Shown here one piece after another: positions 10,865 to 21,622 of a stretch of DNA of 64,000 nt. Source of the stretch: Massarina eburnea CBS 473.64. Its lineage: Eukaryota > Ascomycota > Dothideomycetes > Pleosporales > Massarinaceae. The stretch is taken from NCBI GenBank assembly GCA_010093635.1, contig MU006778.1:500412-564411 (forward strand), read 5' to 3'. Below the pieces are notes generated by a model. The model was not told the origin of the DNA. It was given only the letters and a program-made list of their open reading frames with translations, and did no database searches. The first letter of the stretch is position 1. The number at the start of each line of letters is the position of its first letter. A program made the translations under genes and the position numbers.

Positions 10865-12367
10865 ATGAGTGTTTCTCTGGGTAGGGGAGATGAGGAAAGT
10901 GATCTCTGGGCCCATTCGTAAGTTTTCCACTCTACCTCAAGTTGTGCGAATTCAACTGACCAGTCCTCTCAGGTTGCATGGCCCTGCCGTACAAATCCTT
11001 ATTGACACCGATCGCAACCATTCAGAATCCCTTATGTCCTTCTATCTACCCCAGGCACTTATCTCACATGACTCTCACTACTTCCGTGAGGAAATCGCAA
11101 AAGCTACAAACGGCTCGTCAGGTGATGCCTTCACTTCGCGTTTCCCAACCGAAGCCTCGCCCATCAAAGAGACCTCTACGACCTTAGCGCCGACTTCATA
11201 TACGACACCTTACTCTACTACCCCCATCATCAGGTTGCACAACGTTGATCCCGTGGTCTTTGGCCTTTATCTTCGCTTCTTGTACCAAGGCAGCTATTCG
11301 GCCAAAGTCTTCACCTCGACTTTTGGCTCTGGATCCACAAACTCAAAATCTACCACAAACGGAGCCCCCAATCCTGTTACTCAAGGTGATATGATACCTG
11401 TGCACTTCCGTGCCTGGGTTTTTGGCTCCTCTATCCGTTCAAGTAAGTCTCTAACCATCTTTCAAGTCAAGTGTCATTGCAACATACATGAAACTGCATT
11501 TAACATAAACCTTTAGCGAATTTCCAAAACCACGCCATCGATCATATATACCGTAGTTCAGGTTTGAAATTCAGTCTCACCCCCTCGATTGTGGCTTGGG
11601 TCTGGTCACATACTTGCCGTTCCCCCTCAGGATCCGCTTCGTTCTCTCCGGCGTGCGAGTCCCCTCTCCGAAGCTTGGCTTTGGACATCCTCGTCAACCA
11701 CTGGAGCACTTCCACAAACCACGTCGCGCGCTTCCCTTCGCTGATACCTATGTGGAACCACGTCTTCAATACGTATCCAGATCTTCGCCACGACTTCATT
11801 TTCGGTTTGCAGGGACGGAGGATCATGCCTAATCAGGCTTACTGGATCCGTGAGGGTGACTGCCTGGAAGACCAGAAGGTATCTAAGGGCCAGAATGGGG
11901 CGGGGGAGCAGGGGAATGGCACGGTAAAAAGGGCGGACAGCAATGGAAGTCAAGGAGGGAAAGTACACGCAGATCCGAACCCCAAGACAGTGCCCATCAA
12001 GAAGGAAGTGGTATCTCGAAAAGTGAATATGGCACTGTTCGGACGCCCCCAATTCCAAACTCCAGCTGCAGTTGGGCTTCCGATGCAGCAATCGTGCCCT
12101 ATACCGCTTCGAGCGCAGAGCGCAGTATCTTCAACAAGCCACAAGGTTGACAAAGGTTTGATGACCGATCCTGAACTTAGTCCCACATCAAAAAAAATCA
12201 AAGGAATCCCCCCCACCACCGATTCCCCGGCCATCCTTGCTCCGTCACCAACATTCTACCCACCTAAGGTCCCTATGAAGCGCTCTGCATCCCCTTCCTA
12301 TGAGGGCTTGGGGAAAGAAGCCAAAGTACTGAAGGTGGAACACGTTCAAGAGGATGCGAAACCGTGA
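10865..12367 (+). CDS. BTB/POZ-like domain protein
   Basis: Three exons (10865-10917, 10973-11442, 11517-12367) give 457 aa. Residues 18-115 resemble a fungal BTB fold: GPAVQILIDTDRNHSES, then LISHDSHYFREEI, then IIRLHNVDPVVFGLYLRFLY, which is the order beta-strands, 'exposed residue plus FRE' helix and 'VFxxYLxFLY' helix. A helical region after the second intron (NHAIDHIYRSS, ILVNHW, WNHVFNTYPDLRHDFI) fits the BACK-like continuation of this fungal group. The C-terminal ~150 residues are disordered, basic and Pro/Ser-rich. Such proteins often serve as adaptors for Cul3 ubiquitin ligases or as dimerisation modules, but no MATH, kelch or DNA-binding partner domain is seen, so the role is unknown. 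Confidence 0.7.
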
Positions 12368-12807
12368 GTATCACTGCTGATCTGCGAGGTTTGGATGCAT
12401 TATTAGAAATATTGACGGCACACTATGCGTTATCTATGGCCATTGGATTGTGGAGTTTATGGAAGATATATATCATTAATATTAGTACATGTATCGTCTT
12501 ATCTTGATACTAGTTACGTGATCTTCTACTATTCACTCAGGCATTGGCTCCCGTTAAATTTTTCCTCAACGATATATCCCCCAATACAAAGCCATAATGA
12601 TCAAAACCGACAAGTACAATATCTTTTAACTCGCTGACCAAGGATTCCTGAAAGACCACGAACTCAGTCTCTCGCCCGCTGTACTTGTCGCCTCCATAGC
12701 GTTACTTTTTCTTTTGAAAAGGGGGATGTTAGTATTACGATTTATAATACCCTTCATGGGCGTAAAACTATCACGCCATGATGTCATCAATATCGTCCTG
12801 TGTTGAT
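12368..12807. other. Intergenic region downstream of BTB gene
   Basis: AT-rich sequence with no supported gene. A short open frame near 12425-12637 has no recognisable features. Confidence 0.5.
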
Positions 12808-13062
12808 CTAGTCAGCACCCATGATTCGTACAGAAGTTGGCAGAGTCACCAGAGTAGGACTGAAGATGACTCGCGAATTTTTTATACGCACAGATGTTGG
12901 AATTATACATGAGAAAATCTTTCCATCCTGTACTTCATAACAGGTTCCAAGGAACTTGGGCTCTTCTACTTTTATAAGATCTTTGCTCGTAATGAGCGTC
13001 TTAATTTCGGATGCGTAGGTGGATTGCGAGATCTCCAGAGGACCGAGTTGGAGGTTGTACAT
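12808..13062 (-). CDS. Small hypothetical protein, 84 aa
   Basis: An intronless frame runs from an ATG at 13062 to a TAG at 12808-12810. The product alternates short hydrophobic beta-like strands (ITSKDLIKVEEPKFLGTCYE; FSCIIPTSVRIKNSRVIF; TLVTLPTSVRI), with two near-identical PTSVRI strand ends, which looks like a real small beta-rich protein rather than random frame. No signal peptide is seen. I do not recognise the family, and no neighbouring gene suggests a role. Either an independent small gene or a remnant of a larger one is possible. Confidence 0.35.
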   Translation of the reverse strand: MYNLQLGPLEISQSTYASEIKTLITSKDLIKVEEPKFLGTCYEVQDGKIFSCIIPTSVRIKNSRVIFSPTLVTLPTSVRIMGAD

Positions 13063-13624
13063 GTCCACATAAACTATCGGCAGTTACCAAGAACCACAGT
13101 ATCAGGAACCACAGTTTACCCGAACTTGTCGATGAATGTGCCACTAAAGAATTGAGCATGTACAGGCTACAGATGAAAGTACAAGTTTGACTAGGTCCTA
13201 TAAATGATGATCAGTCCTGTTGAAAATAGAGAAGAAACAGTTACTTGAAATAAAGTTATGTAAGAGGTAAAGCATAAAAACCGTTAAGAAAGTACTCGGG
13301 CTCCAGTTTATAAGCTCTTACACATTATAGCTACCCTAGAGAGCTTGGGCGTAACTTATGTATATGTAAGAAATATACTCTAGGTACTACTTGATTCAGT
13401 ATATGAATATGAAATTAGGTTACGCACTTGTAAAGGTAGGTGCACAGAGAGTTAGTGGGGTAGCCTACTCGCTTGCCTGGTCCCTCGCTTGCCATCTACG
13501 GGACCTTGTTGATTAGCGTCACCGGAAGTTTTGATGAGGCAATAGGCAGGGTAGAAGCAAACTCGTTGGTGATTGGCCTACAATTGGGATGGTAGTTCAT
13601 CCTATTCTAGCATATATTTTAATG
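13063..13624. other. Gene-free stretch between small ORF and GMC oxidoreductase
   Basis: AT-rich; nothing supported in either strand. It is the 3' side of the GMC gene, which is on the minus strand. Confidence 0.5.
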
Positions 13625-15560
13625 CTACACGCGGCTCTTCCAATCTTCTTTGATGATATCTGCAGCCTTCTCTGCCACCGCATAAACCGTAGCCTGAATG
13701 TTCCCCAACGTCTCCATCGGGAAAATGGATGCATCAACAACCCTCAAGTTCTTTGTCCCATATACCTTCAGCTTGGTATCTACCACACCGCCAATTCCTT
13801 TCGGCATCATGGCACATGTACCAGTGGGATGGAACGTGGTCAGTAATCGCTCCTTGACAATCTCCTTGGCCGCATCCAGGTTTGTGGCTGCCTTGCCAGC
13901 GGGTAGCCGCCCAGTTGGTTTGAGCAGGGAAGCGAATGGCTCGGTCTTGATAATCGTTTCGACGTACTGCGTCTGGCGCGCTAGGATCTCCAGATCCATC
14001 GGGTGCGAGAGATACCGGGGGTCCAAAATTGGCTTGTCCTTCGGATCCGCAGATCTGATGTGGCAAATTCCACGTGAGAAAGGATGGTTGTTGACTACCA
14101 TGATTGTGATGTAGTTTTTGGGATCGGTGGGTGCCAGAAGGTCCTTCATCTCCGTCCTTCCGGGAGAAAAGTTCAATTGAAGCGGCAGCATCATCGCGTA
14201 TGCGACAGCCTCCTTGGGTCCCAGGATCTGTTTTCTGAGCACCTCGTACTGCTTCTTTTGCCAGAGGGGTAGATTCGCGTCATCCGCGTACTGACTCGTT
14301 AGCTTGGCGATGTCGTCCTGGCTAATGCGACCGTTGTGGTCGACGGGCGGTAGCATAGTCACACTAATGGGTATGCCGACGAGTGGACCGGTCTTAGTGG
14401 TCATGTATTGCTCGAGCGCAGCCTGCACGATGTTGGGGTCGCGCATGATGTCCGCGGAGATTTGGCCGTCTGCGATCTCAAAGCAAGGGGCTGAGATGGC
14501 GTGGTCCTGAAGATTCTCACCAACATTAGGGCTGTCGACAACTACGGGGATACCATGCTTCTCAAGAAGGCTCTTCTGTCCAATGCCGGACAGTTCGAGA
14601 ATTTGTGGTGACTGGATGGCTCCCGCGGAGAGAATGACTTCATGTTTCGCGAGGATCTCGTGGTGCGTGCCATCCTTTGTTTGGACTTTCACACCAGTAG
14701 CCACAACAGTGCCATCGGCATTCTTGGTAAGTATCTTCTCAACAAATGTCTCTGTCAATACTTGGAGATTGGGCCTCTTCGCGACATCAGGAGTGTAGTA
14801 GGCTGACGCGGCGTAACCACGAGTCTTGGTCTCCGCATCGATAGTCAAACCGCATGCGAAAGTACCCAGCTTCTCGCCTTCAATTGGGTCGTCAGAGTTG
14901 CACCATCCGAGCTTGTCGAGTGTCTTGGACCACAACTCCTGGAAAGGACCATAGACGTCTGGGATGGTCACTGGCAGAGGACCATCCTTACCGTGTAGCT
15001 CCTCGTTGATGTAATCAATGCTGAGGAGCTTCTTCGTCTCAGCACTCGGTGGCGTAAACCGACTGTACTTGCGAAAGTATGGCGCAAGCCCGGCAGCATC
15101 CCAACCCTCGTTACCGAGCGCTTTCCATCCCTCAAGGTTGGCTTTGGATGGATACACGTTTGCACCAAAGTTTATGGCTGAGGATCCACCGAGCACTTTT
15201 CCTCGCGGATGCGGAATCTGCCTGCCGTTGACGTGCGTCTGTTAAATTGTCAGTCATGGCCTATACTTTATGCGAATCCACAATGGCATAGCGTCACTCT
15301 CAACGTACCTGTGGCTCGGTCATGTAGTCCCAATCATAATCAGGGTCCCCATAAAGTGTTGACAGCATGCCGACGGTATCAATCTTCAGATCTCCCATAC
15401 GGTTTGCTCCGGCTTCGATTAACAGCACCTTCTTGTCCGCATCCTCACTCAGGCGGTTCGCAATCACCAGGCCGCCGATACCACCACCGATGACAATAAA
15501 GTCGGGCTCTTTGATCGACAGTGCATCAACGGATGTCACGCACCCAGTACGTTCAGCCAT
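13625..15560 (-). CDS. GMC family FAD-dependent oxidoreductase
   Basis: Two exons on the minus strand (15560-15309 and 15238-13625) give 621 aa, typical for the glucose-methanol-choline family. The N-terminus carries the ADP-binding Rossmann motif (IVIGGGIGGLVIANRLSE, about residues 22-39) and the E of VLLIEAG. Next come the GMC signature region RGKVLGGSSAINFGANVY and the second signature GAIQSPQILELSGIG. The C-terminus has FHPTGTCAMMP (His of the active-site pair) and LRVVDASIFP followed by NIQATVYAVAEKAADII. No signal peptide is evident, so an intracellular or peroxisomal enzyme is more likely than a secreted aryl-alcohol oxidase; the substrate cannot be told. A TATA-like stretch lies at 15641-15650, about 80 bp upstream. 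The gene is divergent from the rhodopsin-like gene, 1.4 kb away. Confidence 0.92.
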
Positions 15561-16637
15561 GTTGTCTGTGATTGAACTTTAGGTTGTTGGGAGTGTTCTG
15601 AATGTCGGTCGAGGGAATAGATGCCGTGATACTGTTATAGTATATAAAAAACGACGATTCCACACAGATAAGCAACCCATCCTCACGAGACGAAACTGTC
15701 TGACGGCCCAACACGTATGGAATATGGGGATTGACCCCACAGCGGTGTGTTCAGCATGCCATCTCTGACTCGTGTACGTGTCAAATCCCCTTAAATTTTA
15801 GCGGCCAAGCCCCAGGTACAGATTACATCCCAGAAAAACAGTACGTGAACGGAATAGATCACGGGCTTGAAAATGCCGTGACTACCACGCGAACTCCCGG
15901 GTTCGCTTTCGCTTGACAGTAAAACTTACATGGTCCCTGTTCGAAGGAGCCGTGCCCCGGCCCGTCAAAATCCAGACCCGCTCTATGCTTTAACTGCTTA
16001 AAAAGAGGGGAGATTCGGAATATTATCGTTGGGACTGTTTCGGGTAGACGGCCAGCTCAACGGCTTTGCCAGCGTAGAGTCAGAGACCATAACACGAATG
16101 GATCAACCAATCAATTGCTCGAGGGAAGGCAGTAAGTTGTAAGACAGCCTTCCGTGGGCGCCCTAGAACACCCGTCACCCGCGGCGGATACAATATGGTT
16201 CAACCCTGTGCGGGACGTTAGCGTAAAATTCTCCTCAGGCCTAGCACGTCCCTTTCAGTGCCTAATCCGCGACTATTCGCCGAAGTTGACGCGTATTGGC
16301 ATTCACATTTCATTGGGTCTTCGTCTCATTGTGTACAAGTCTGTCACTTCTACCCAGGGCAATTCGGTTTTATACGCGTTATACAATACAATATAGGCAG
16401 CGGATGAGTATAGGGGTAATGGTTCGCCCGGCACCATCACTAAACCTTCAACCCACATAAACAGTGAGGTCTGATAGAACGAACGAGTCCGTAGTGCTTC
16501 GGGGAGCATCTAGCTCCAGGCCAGAAACTTAAAGTTCCTCCCATGGAACTTTAAAAACAGCAGAAAAATAGGTTATTATATAATGGGCCAGAGGTTTGGG
16601 GACGACGCCAAGGTAAGGGCACACGAATTATTGCTCC

Positions 16638-16748
16638 ACCCAGTGGGCCGGTGGGGCCCACTATGGTGCATTCCACTGGGTCAGACCGAGATTTCATCAC
16701 GTGATAGGGTTTAGCTCCAGATCTTCGGCTCACGTGATGGAATCTCGG
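16638..16748. promoter_or_regulatory. Cluster of inverted repeats with two TCACGTGA sites
   Basis: A 19-bp inverted repeat with one mismatch spans 16686-16704 and 16730-16748, separated by 25 bp. Each arm contains the palindrome TCACGTGA, a classical bHLH (CACGTG) binding core. Just upstream, ACCCAGTGG (16638-16646) pairs with CCACTGGGT (16673-16681), and within it AGTGGGCC (16642-16649) pairs with GGCCCACT (16655-16662). It sits about 226 bp upstream of the rhodopsin-like ATG. It may be an operator for a dimeric bHLH factor or the remnant of a small inverted-repeat element. Confidence 0.55.
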
Positions 16749-16895
16749 AAGCACATAATATCTCATCAGACAATAGGAGTCACAGGAGTTACGGTCTATG
16801 CTCGTTTTGTATCGATCTACCAGGCCTAACTACGACTGTATAATGACCTATCGGATCTTTTCGCGTGGGGTGGCACACATCATTTTGCAACGACC

Positions 16896-16904
16896 GATAA
16901 AAGG
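16896..16904 (+). promoter_or_regulatory. TATA-like element of rhodopsin-like gene
   Basis: GATAAAAGG lies 70-78 bp upstream of the start codon at 16974, at a typical distance for a fungal TATA element. Assigned by position and sequence only. Confidence 0.35.
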
Positions 16905-16973
16905 CGAGTAGCGCGCCATGCGACTAAGAAATAAGAAGCGTTCGTTCAGTGCTGCAGGCCAAAGCACCCAGCC

Positions 16974-18253
16974 ATGTCAGTGTCACCTACGGATCCGTTG
17001 TTGAAGACATACATTTTCCAAGTCCCCATAGTCACTAGGCATCTAGTGGCTAACTTCATTCTCGTTGGACTCGCTACCACAGTGGTTGCGTTGCGGTTCG
17101 TCGCGAGACGGATCCGCAAAACGAAAGTATGGTACGTTTCGTCCGAACGTTTGTTTTTGTAGTCTGGAGTCTGACAGGTTCATAGGTGGGATGACATCGC
17201 CGCCGTGGTTTCGTTAATCTTCACTTTGGGTATGTGCCAAGCCATTGGAACCCTCGCCGTGTCTCCAAGGACTACACTAATCAGCGACTTAGGCATGCTG
17301 GCGATGCACATCACGTACGCAAACCATGGCATGCGCATTCACATGGCCGAACTTCCGTTGGCCAACACAACCTTCATAGCCAAGCAGCTGGTAGCCTACC
17401 AGGCTGTATACTATGCCGCCATGTCTAGCGTGAAGATATCCTATCTGTGGTTCTACCTACGCATATTCCCCCACCCAGACTTTCGCAAATATATCTGGAT
17501 GTGCATGTCCTTGATTATCGGCTACTGGCTGGGGAGTATGCTCCAGATCTTTCTCATCTGCACCCCATTCGAGATGAACTGGAACCCGGTTATTCCTGGC
17601 GGACACTGCGCCAGTTACAATGTCGCCTTTGTAACCATTGGCATCTTCAACATGATTACCGATTTGATCATCATGCTGCTGCCCATTCCGTTCATTCGGA
17701 AGTTGCAGATGGCTCCGGGAACGAAGTTCGGCTTGGTAGCCATCTTTGCCATCGGCCTCTTGTACGTATCTGCTGTTCTGTGCCAAGTGCTGTTTCCGCA
17801 TCCTAACTCTGCCTCAGTGTGACAGCTATAACTATAATCCGCATAAACGTCCTCCTTAATGTCGACTTCACGGACCTTTCCTACTCTATGCACGATGCCG
17901 CCTTCTGGTCTGTCGCCGAGCCCGCTGTTGCCATTATCAACTGTTGCATCACGACGCTCCGCCCACTCCTCAAAATCGTTTCGCCCTCCCGTCTTTGGAG
18001 TTCAAACAAGGGAAGCACGGTCGACCGTGCGGGCTACGGCAACAGTGGTAATATGGACTCTAGAGTTAAGATGAGGAATAAGCTCGGAGTAGAACATGAT
18101 GAATACCCACTTACCTGCATCGAGGATGGGATGGGGAACTCGGCAACTGCTGGCAGAGGAGATGGAGACGGTTCGCATGATTTGAAGGGCGACGGAAGTA
18201 GTGATAACAGTATGAGGGATACGCCGTCGATGCATAGTGGGAAGACTAGGTAG
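16974..18253 (+). CDS. Fungal rhodopsin-like seven-helix integral membrane protein
   Basis: Three exons (16974-17131, 17186-17761, 17818-18253) give 389 aa. The profile has seven hydrophobic segments: helix 1 near residues 22-42 (VANFILVGLATTVVALRFVA), a WWDD-type junction, then helices near 55-75, 110-135, 155-175, 190-215, 225-245 and 270-290. The pattern RFVARRIRK..WWDDIAAV, YYAAMSSVKISYLWFYLRIF and GIFNMITDLIIMLLPIPFI is that of the fungal 'rhodopsin domain' family (Pth11-related fold, without a CFEM domain here). The C-terminal ~100 residues are hydrophilic, Gly/Asp/Ser-rich and likely cytosolic. Ligand and signalling partner are unknown. It is not a retinal-binding opsin as far as can be seen. 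Confidence 0.88.
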
Positions 18254-18310
18254 TCAACAACGAACTGACGCTATGATTAAAATGGGAGTGTCTGTGGAAG
18301 GCAAGCAGTA

Positions 18311-20748
18311 CTATTTAAAATAATTTTGGTTTATTTGTAAGATAGTTGGGGTGTAACATACGCCCTCAAACGCGCGTTTGGGCTGTTCTTCGGGAAGAGG
18401 GATCTGTTTATGTTCAAGACGTTTATCCAGTTGGAATCTATTAATGATGGCGCAGAGCCTACACTTCTTCGCATAGTTGCTCAGCGCCATGATATCATCC
18501 TCTTTGTTCTTGTGCGCTTTCTTTTGATGTATTACCGAAAAATTGCTTTGTAATCCCTGGTGATACTACCATGGTTTTGACCACCTCAAATCTTTTGGTT
18601 TGGCTATTGTCATTTAGTTTCCATTCTTTACGCAAAGGTACCACTGCATCTAGCAAAGAAGTAACGTTGTGGGGCTGCCTTTGGATTTTCCCTCCAAATC
18701 ATCATTCGCTTCATTCAGGTCGAGTTGTTCAACGTCCTGATCCCCTATAGCAGTTGATTGAAAATTTTCCGACTCACTGTATCGCTGGTTTTACTGACCA
18801 AACAGGCTTTCAAACTTGTCCATCTGTCCAGGAGCTCGGTAATCACATATCACACCCTTTGGTAGCACAGAGCTCTTTTTCAGTCCTTTAAAGATGCGGC
18901 CGTCGATTAATCCTACTCGCTGTCGGAAGTATTCCTACCCTCATCAATGGAACGGACAGTATTCACACAACCTTTAGAATTCAGTCGATCTACAGTTGAA
19001 AGCGCTTTAGTAAATGCCATCTTATACATCCACAAAGAAATATATTATATTGTCTCTTTTCGGCAAAGTGGTCTGAGTTTTCAACTTGCACCCCTTTCGC
19101 AACCACTTTTTCGCTATCAAAAGTTGTTTAGTGACCAATTTGGATTCTTCCACCCAGCTCTGCGGAAAAAGATTCCAAGATAGGTGCATGTACGAGTTGA
19201 GGGCACCGTTCCCTTTTGGATCTACTATCTTGAAAAGTTGCAGAGACGTCTGGGTAACTCATCCCTGGTGGCATTTGCAATCATCTTTTCGAGTTTTTGA
19301 CAAAGACAGCTAGGCGCCTGAGGATTTCGTTAGCGTCTTCCGAAAGATTTGGCTCATCTTTGTGAGTGAAGAGCTCACTGAGTTGTTTTGAAACATCACC
19401 AAGCTCAGCCGAGCAACATACGATGCCAGATGAGATATCTAATGTGTGAGAGAAAGCTGGCTGATTGGCTCTATAAGACCTGTGGAATGTTTGATGGCAG
19501 ATTTTGTATCCAGGGGAGAATTCATATGAAGAGTTCTCTATGGACAAGATGGTGGAGCTGATGTGTCAACCTTTAGAAAACCGAGGAAGACTATTTTGAA
19601 CCAACTTACAGTATATGAAATGCTCAGATTGTTCCCAATTATGAGTTTACCGGTTACGTGACAAGTGATGATTCCGTAGATGACCATACTATCTCTTTGT
19701 TCAAGACTCCACCACTCTGTAAAGATAACCAGCTTCAAACATAGTAATTAGGATAGGAACGACACTAACCTCTCGACTTGCCGAGCTTTTATATCAATTA
19801 TCCATCGTGAGTTTGATGGGGTGAGTGACGTCCATTTACCCGGTGGTCTGTACGTCCTTGAATCTACCCATGGCGCAATGATCCGCGTTGATCGGCATAA
19901 GCTGGTATGCGACGATAGTCGCAGACTGTTTCGGCACGATCTGGATCTGTATTAAGCTATTCCAAGTCATACCGTTGCCGCACTGGCCAATGAAGATTAG
20001 GGATGGTCTGCTGAAGCTTGGTAAAATTATTCATGTCCCGGATCATCAGATCATTGCCATCGCCAAGTAGACCCCTGGATCTATCTGCCAGTCTTATCCG
20101 TGCCGTTTTATCAGATCCTTCGAGAGGATTCCAAAGGAATATAATACTTGTCGCGTAAGGTAGATCACCGCGCAAGTCTGACTAGAGCTCGGATGGGGGT
20201 TGATCACCGGAGAACCGTTCTTCCGCTCCTTTCCTTGTAAACACCACAAGGCAGTCTCATCCTGTCGCTACTTTCTACAAAGCAGTGGACGATCAATTCG
20301 ATCGCCTGAAACTACGTTATCCAGCTCATATTGTCCTCCACACTACTGATCATGGTACTCACTACCTCTTATCGCAGTCCATTCGAGCCGAATTGGCTTG
20401 AGAGTCTGTTCGCTACCACAAGTTCACCCAGTAAATGAACTACAGAGATGGTGGGTCGTTTTACTTACATCGATTTAGTCGGAAATCGTAAAAGACAAAG
20501 GCAAGCTTGACCCGCACTGTATCAGCATCTCTTCTCCAATGTCACACATTAATCAATAATGAGGTTGCGTTGTCGATGGGATTTGTGCCGGCAATTAGCT
20601 CCAGTGCGAGCAGAGAATAATGTAGCAAATTCTGTAGGATAATCGAAACTGAATACTCGACTCTCGCGTAGGGTATGTGAATCCAAAGTCCGTGAACGAA
20701 CATGATAGTATTATCAATATGTAGTTTTGTAACGAAGTTGGAATGCAA
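18311..20748 (-). pseudogene. Decayed DUF676/SERAC1-like alpha/beta-hydrolase gene (NLR-like N-terminus)
   Basis: Minus-strand fragments in different frames follow the order of this fungal family. They are: TIMFVHGLW (FVHGL at 20700-20683; family DIVFVHGL); DADTV (20529-20515; family YDAD); SIIFLWNPLEGSDKTA (within 20154-19990; family IIFLGTPHRGSDK); and PKQSATIVAYQLMPINADHC continuing to GRFKDVQ (19940-19848; the His-bearing 'NADH' block). The GHSLGG serine loop is not found. Further coherent same-strand pieces continue to 18311, for example SELFTHKDEPNLSEDANEIL (19281-19547) and CRLCAIINRFQLDKRLEHKQ (18311-18530). They are separated by stops and frame changes. The locus is therefore broken, not an unspliced gene. 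Intact relatives are linked to fungal NLR-type immunity receptors or lipase-like functions. The extent of the C-terminal part is uncertain. Confidence 0.6.
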
Positions 20749-21622
20749 CTCAATCCACTTTGACAGCTTCGCCTGCGTCCGAAGATATCATAACAGGCTT
20801 CAAGGGCAATATTTATGAGCTCATACGACGAGATTTAGTGTTGAGGATTAGATATTTATCCGATGACGCCAATATTCTGTCTTAAGCTGCCTGCATACAA
20901 CTAAGGAAATAAATCATGAGCGACTAAATGCTACAGGATGCGAATAATTCACCCAGTTGCATATTCCCTAGTGGCTTTTCTCGCTGTCACGTCTGACGGT
21001 ATACACTACCAGGCAAAAACAAGCGTCTAGCCAATCAAGTCGGATTGGAATCGATTTGTTATACCCACTCATGTGTCATCGAGGCCAGGTATGATGTAGA
21101 GTTTATGAAATATCCTTGAAGAGTTCTTTACTGTCGACAAAGATTTCTTTGATGCAAGATTCTCCGGCCAGGACGCCTCGTCAACAGATTGGATGTATTA
21201 GGGAACAACGACAATGGTTCAAAGGAGCATCGGTTCATTGTATGTGCGTTCTGTTAAGACGTTAGTTATGCTAATGATGCCCATGGTTGGAAGTAGACAA
21301 GAAGCAGCACCCGATTGAGCCTCGTCCCTTCCAAGCTCATCACATGAAACTGACATAGCTTTTAAGGTCTACCACACCTTTCCTCGAGGCTCAGGATATG
21401 GCGACAGCTCTAGATACTTTCAAGCCACATGCCAAACTACGGGTGACGTGCACCACTCAAGAGACAATATCGCGAGTCATAACCATAGCGGACGAGTGGG
21501 CGGCCATATTTTTTTATAAGCCCTTCGCAAACTTGTAACCACTACTAGTTAAGAACATAAACACAGGGTATACCACCAAACCAAAATTCTCAAATTCACA
21601 GCCTCCCAGATACACACACCAC
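20749..21622. other. Gene-free stretch next to hydrolase relic
   Basis: No supported gene. It may contain the promoter and further debris of the decayed hydrolase gene; I cannot align any part of it to a family. The right end is the 3' flank of the DUF3292 gene. Confidence 0.45.

Larger units (their letters stand above)
15561..16973. other. Divergent intergenic region (GMC / rhodopsin-like)
   Basis: No gene is supported in 1.4 kb. The region holds the promoters of both flanking genes. These include the TATA-like run at 15641-15650 for the GMC gene, an inverted-repeat cluster at 16638-16748, and GATAAAAGG at 16896-16904, 70 bp before the next ATG. Confidence 0.6.

Noticed and set aside
20200..20460. 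Plus-strand open stretch with protein-like text (TDHGTHYLLSQSIRAE)
   Set aside because: It is interrupted by stops at both ends, lies opposite the hydrolase relic, and has no family match; likely chance.
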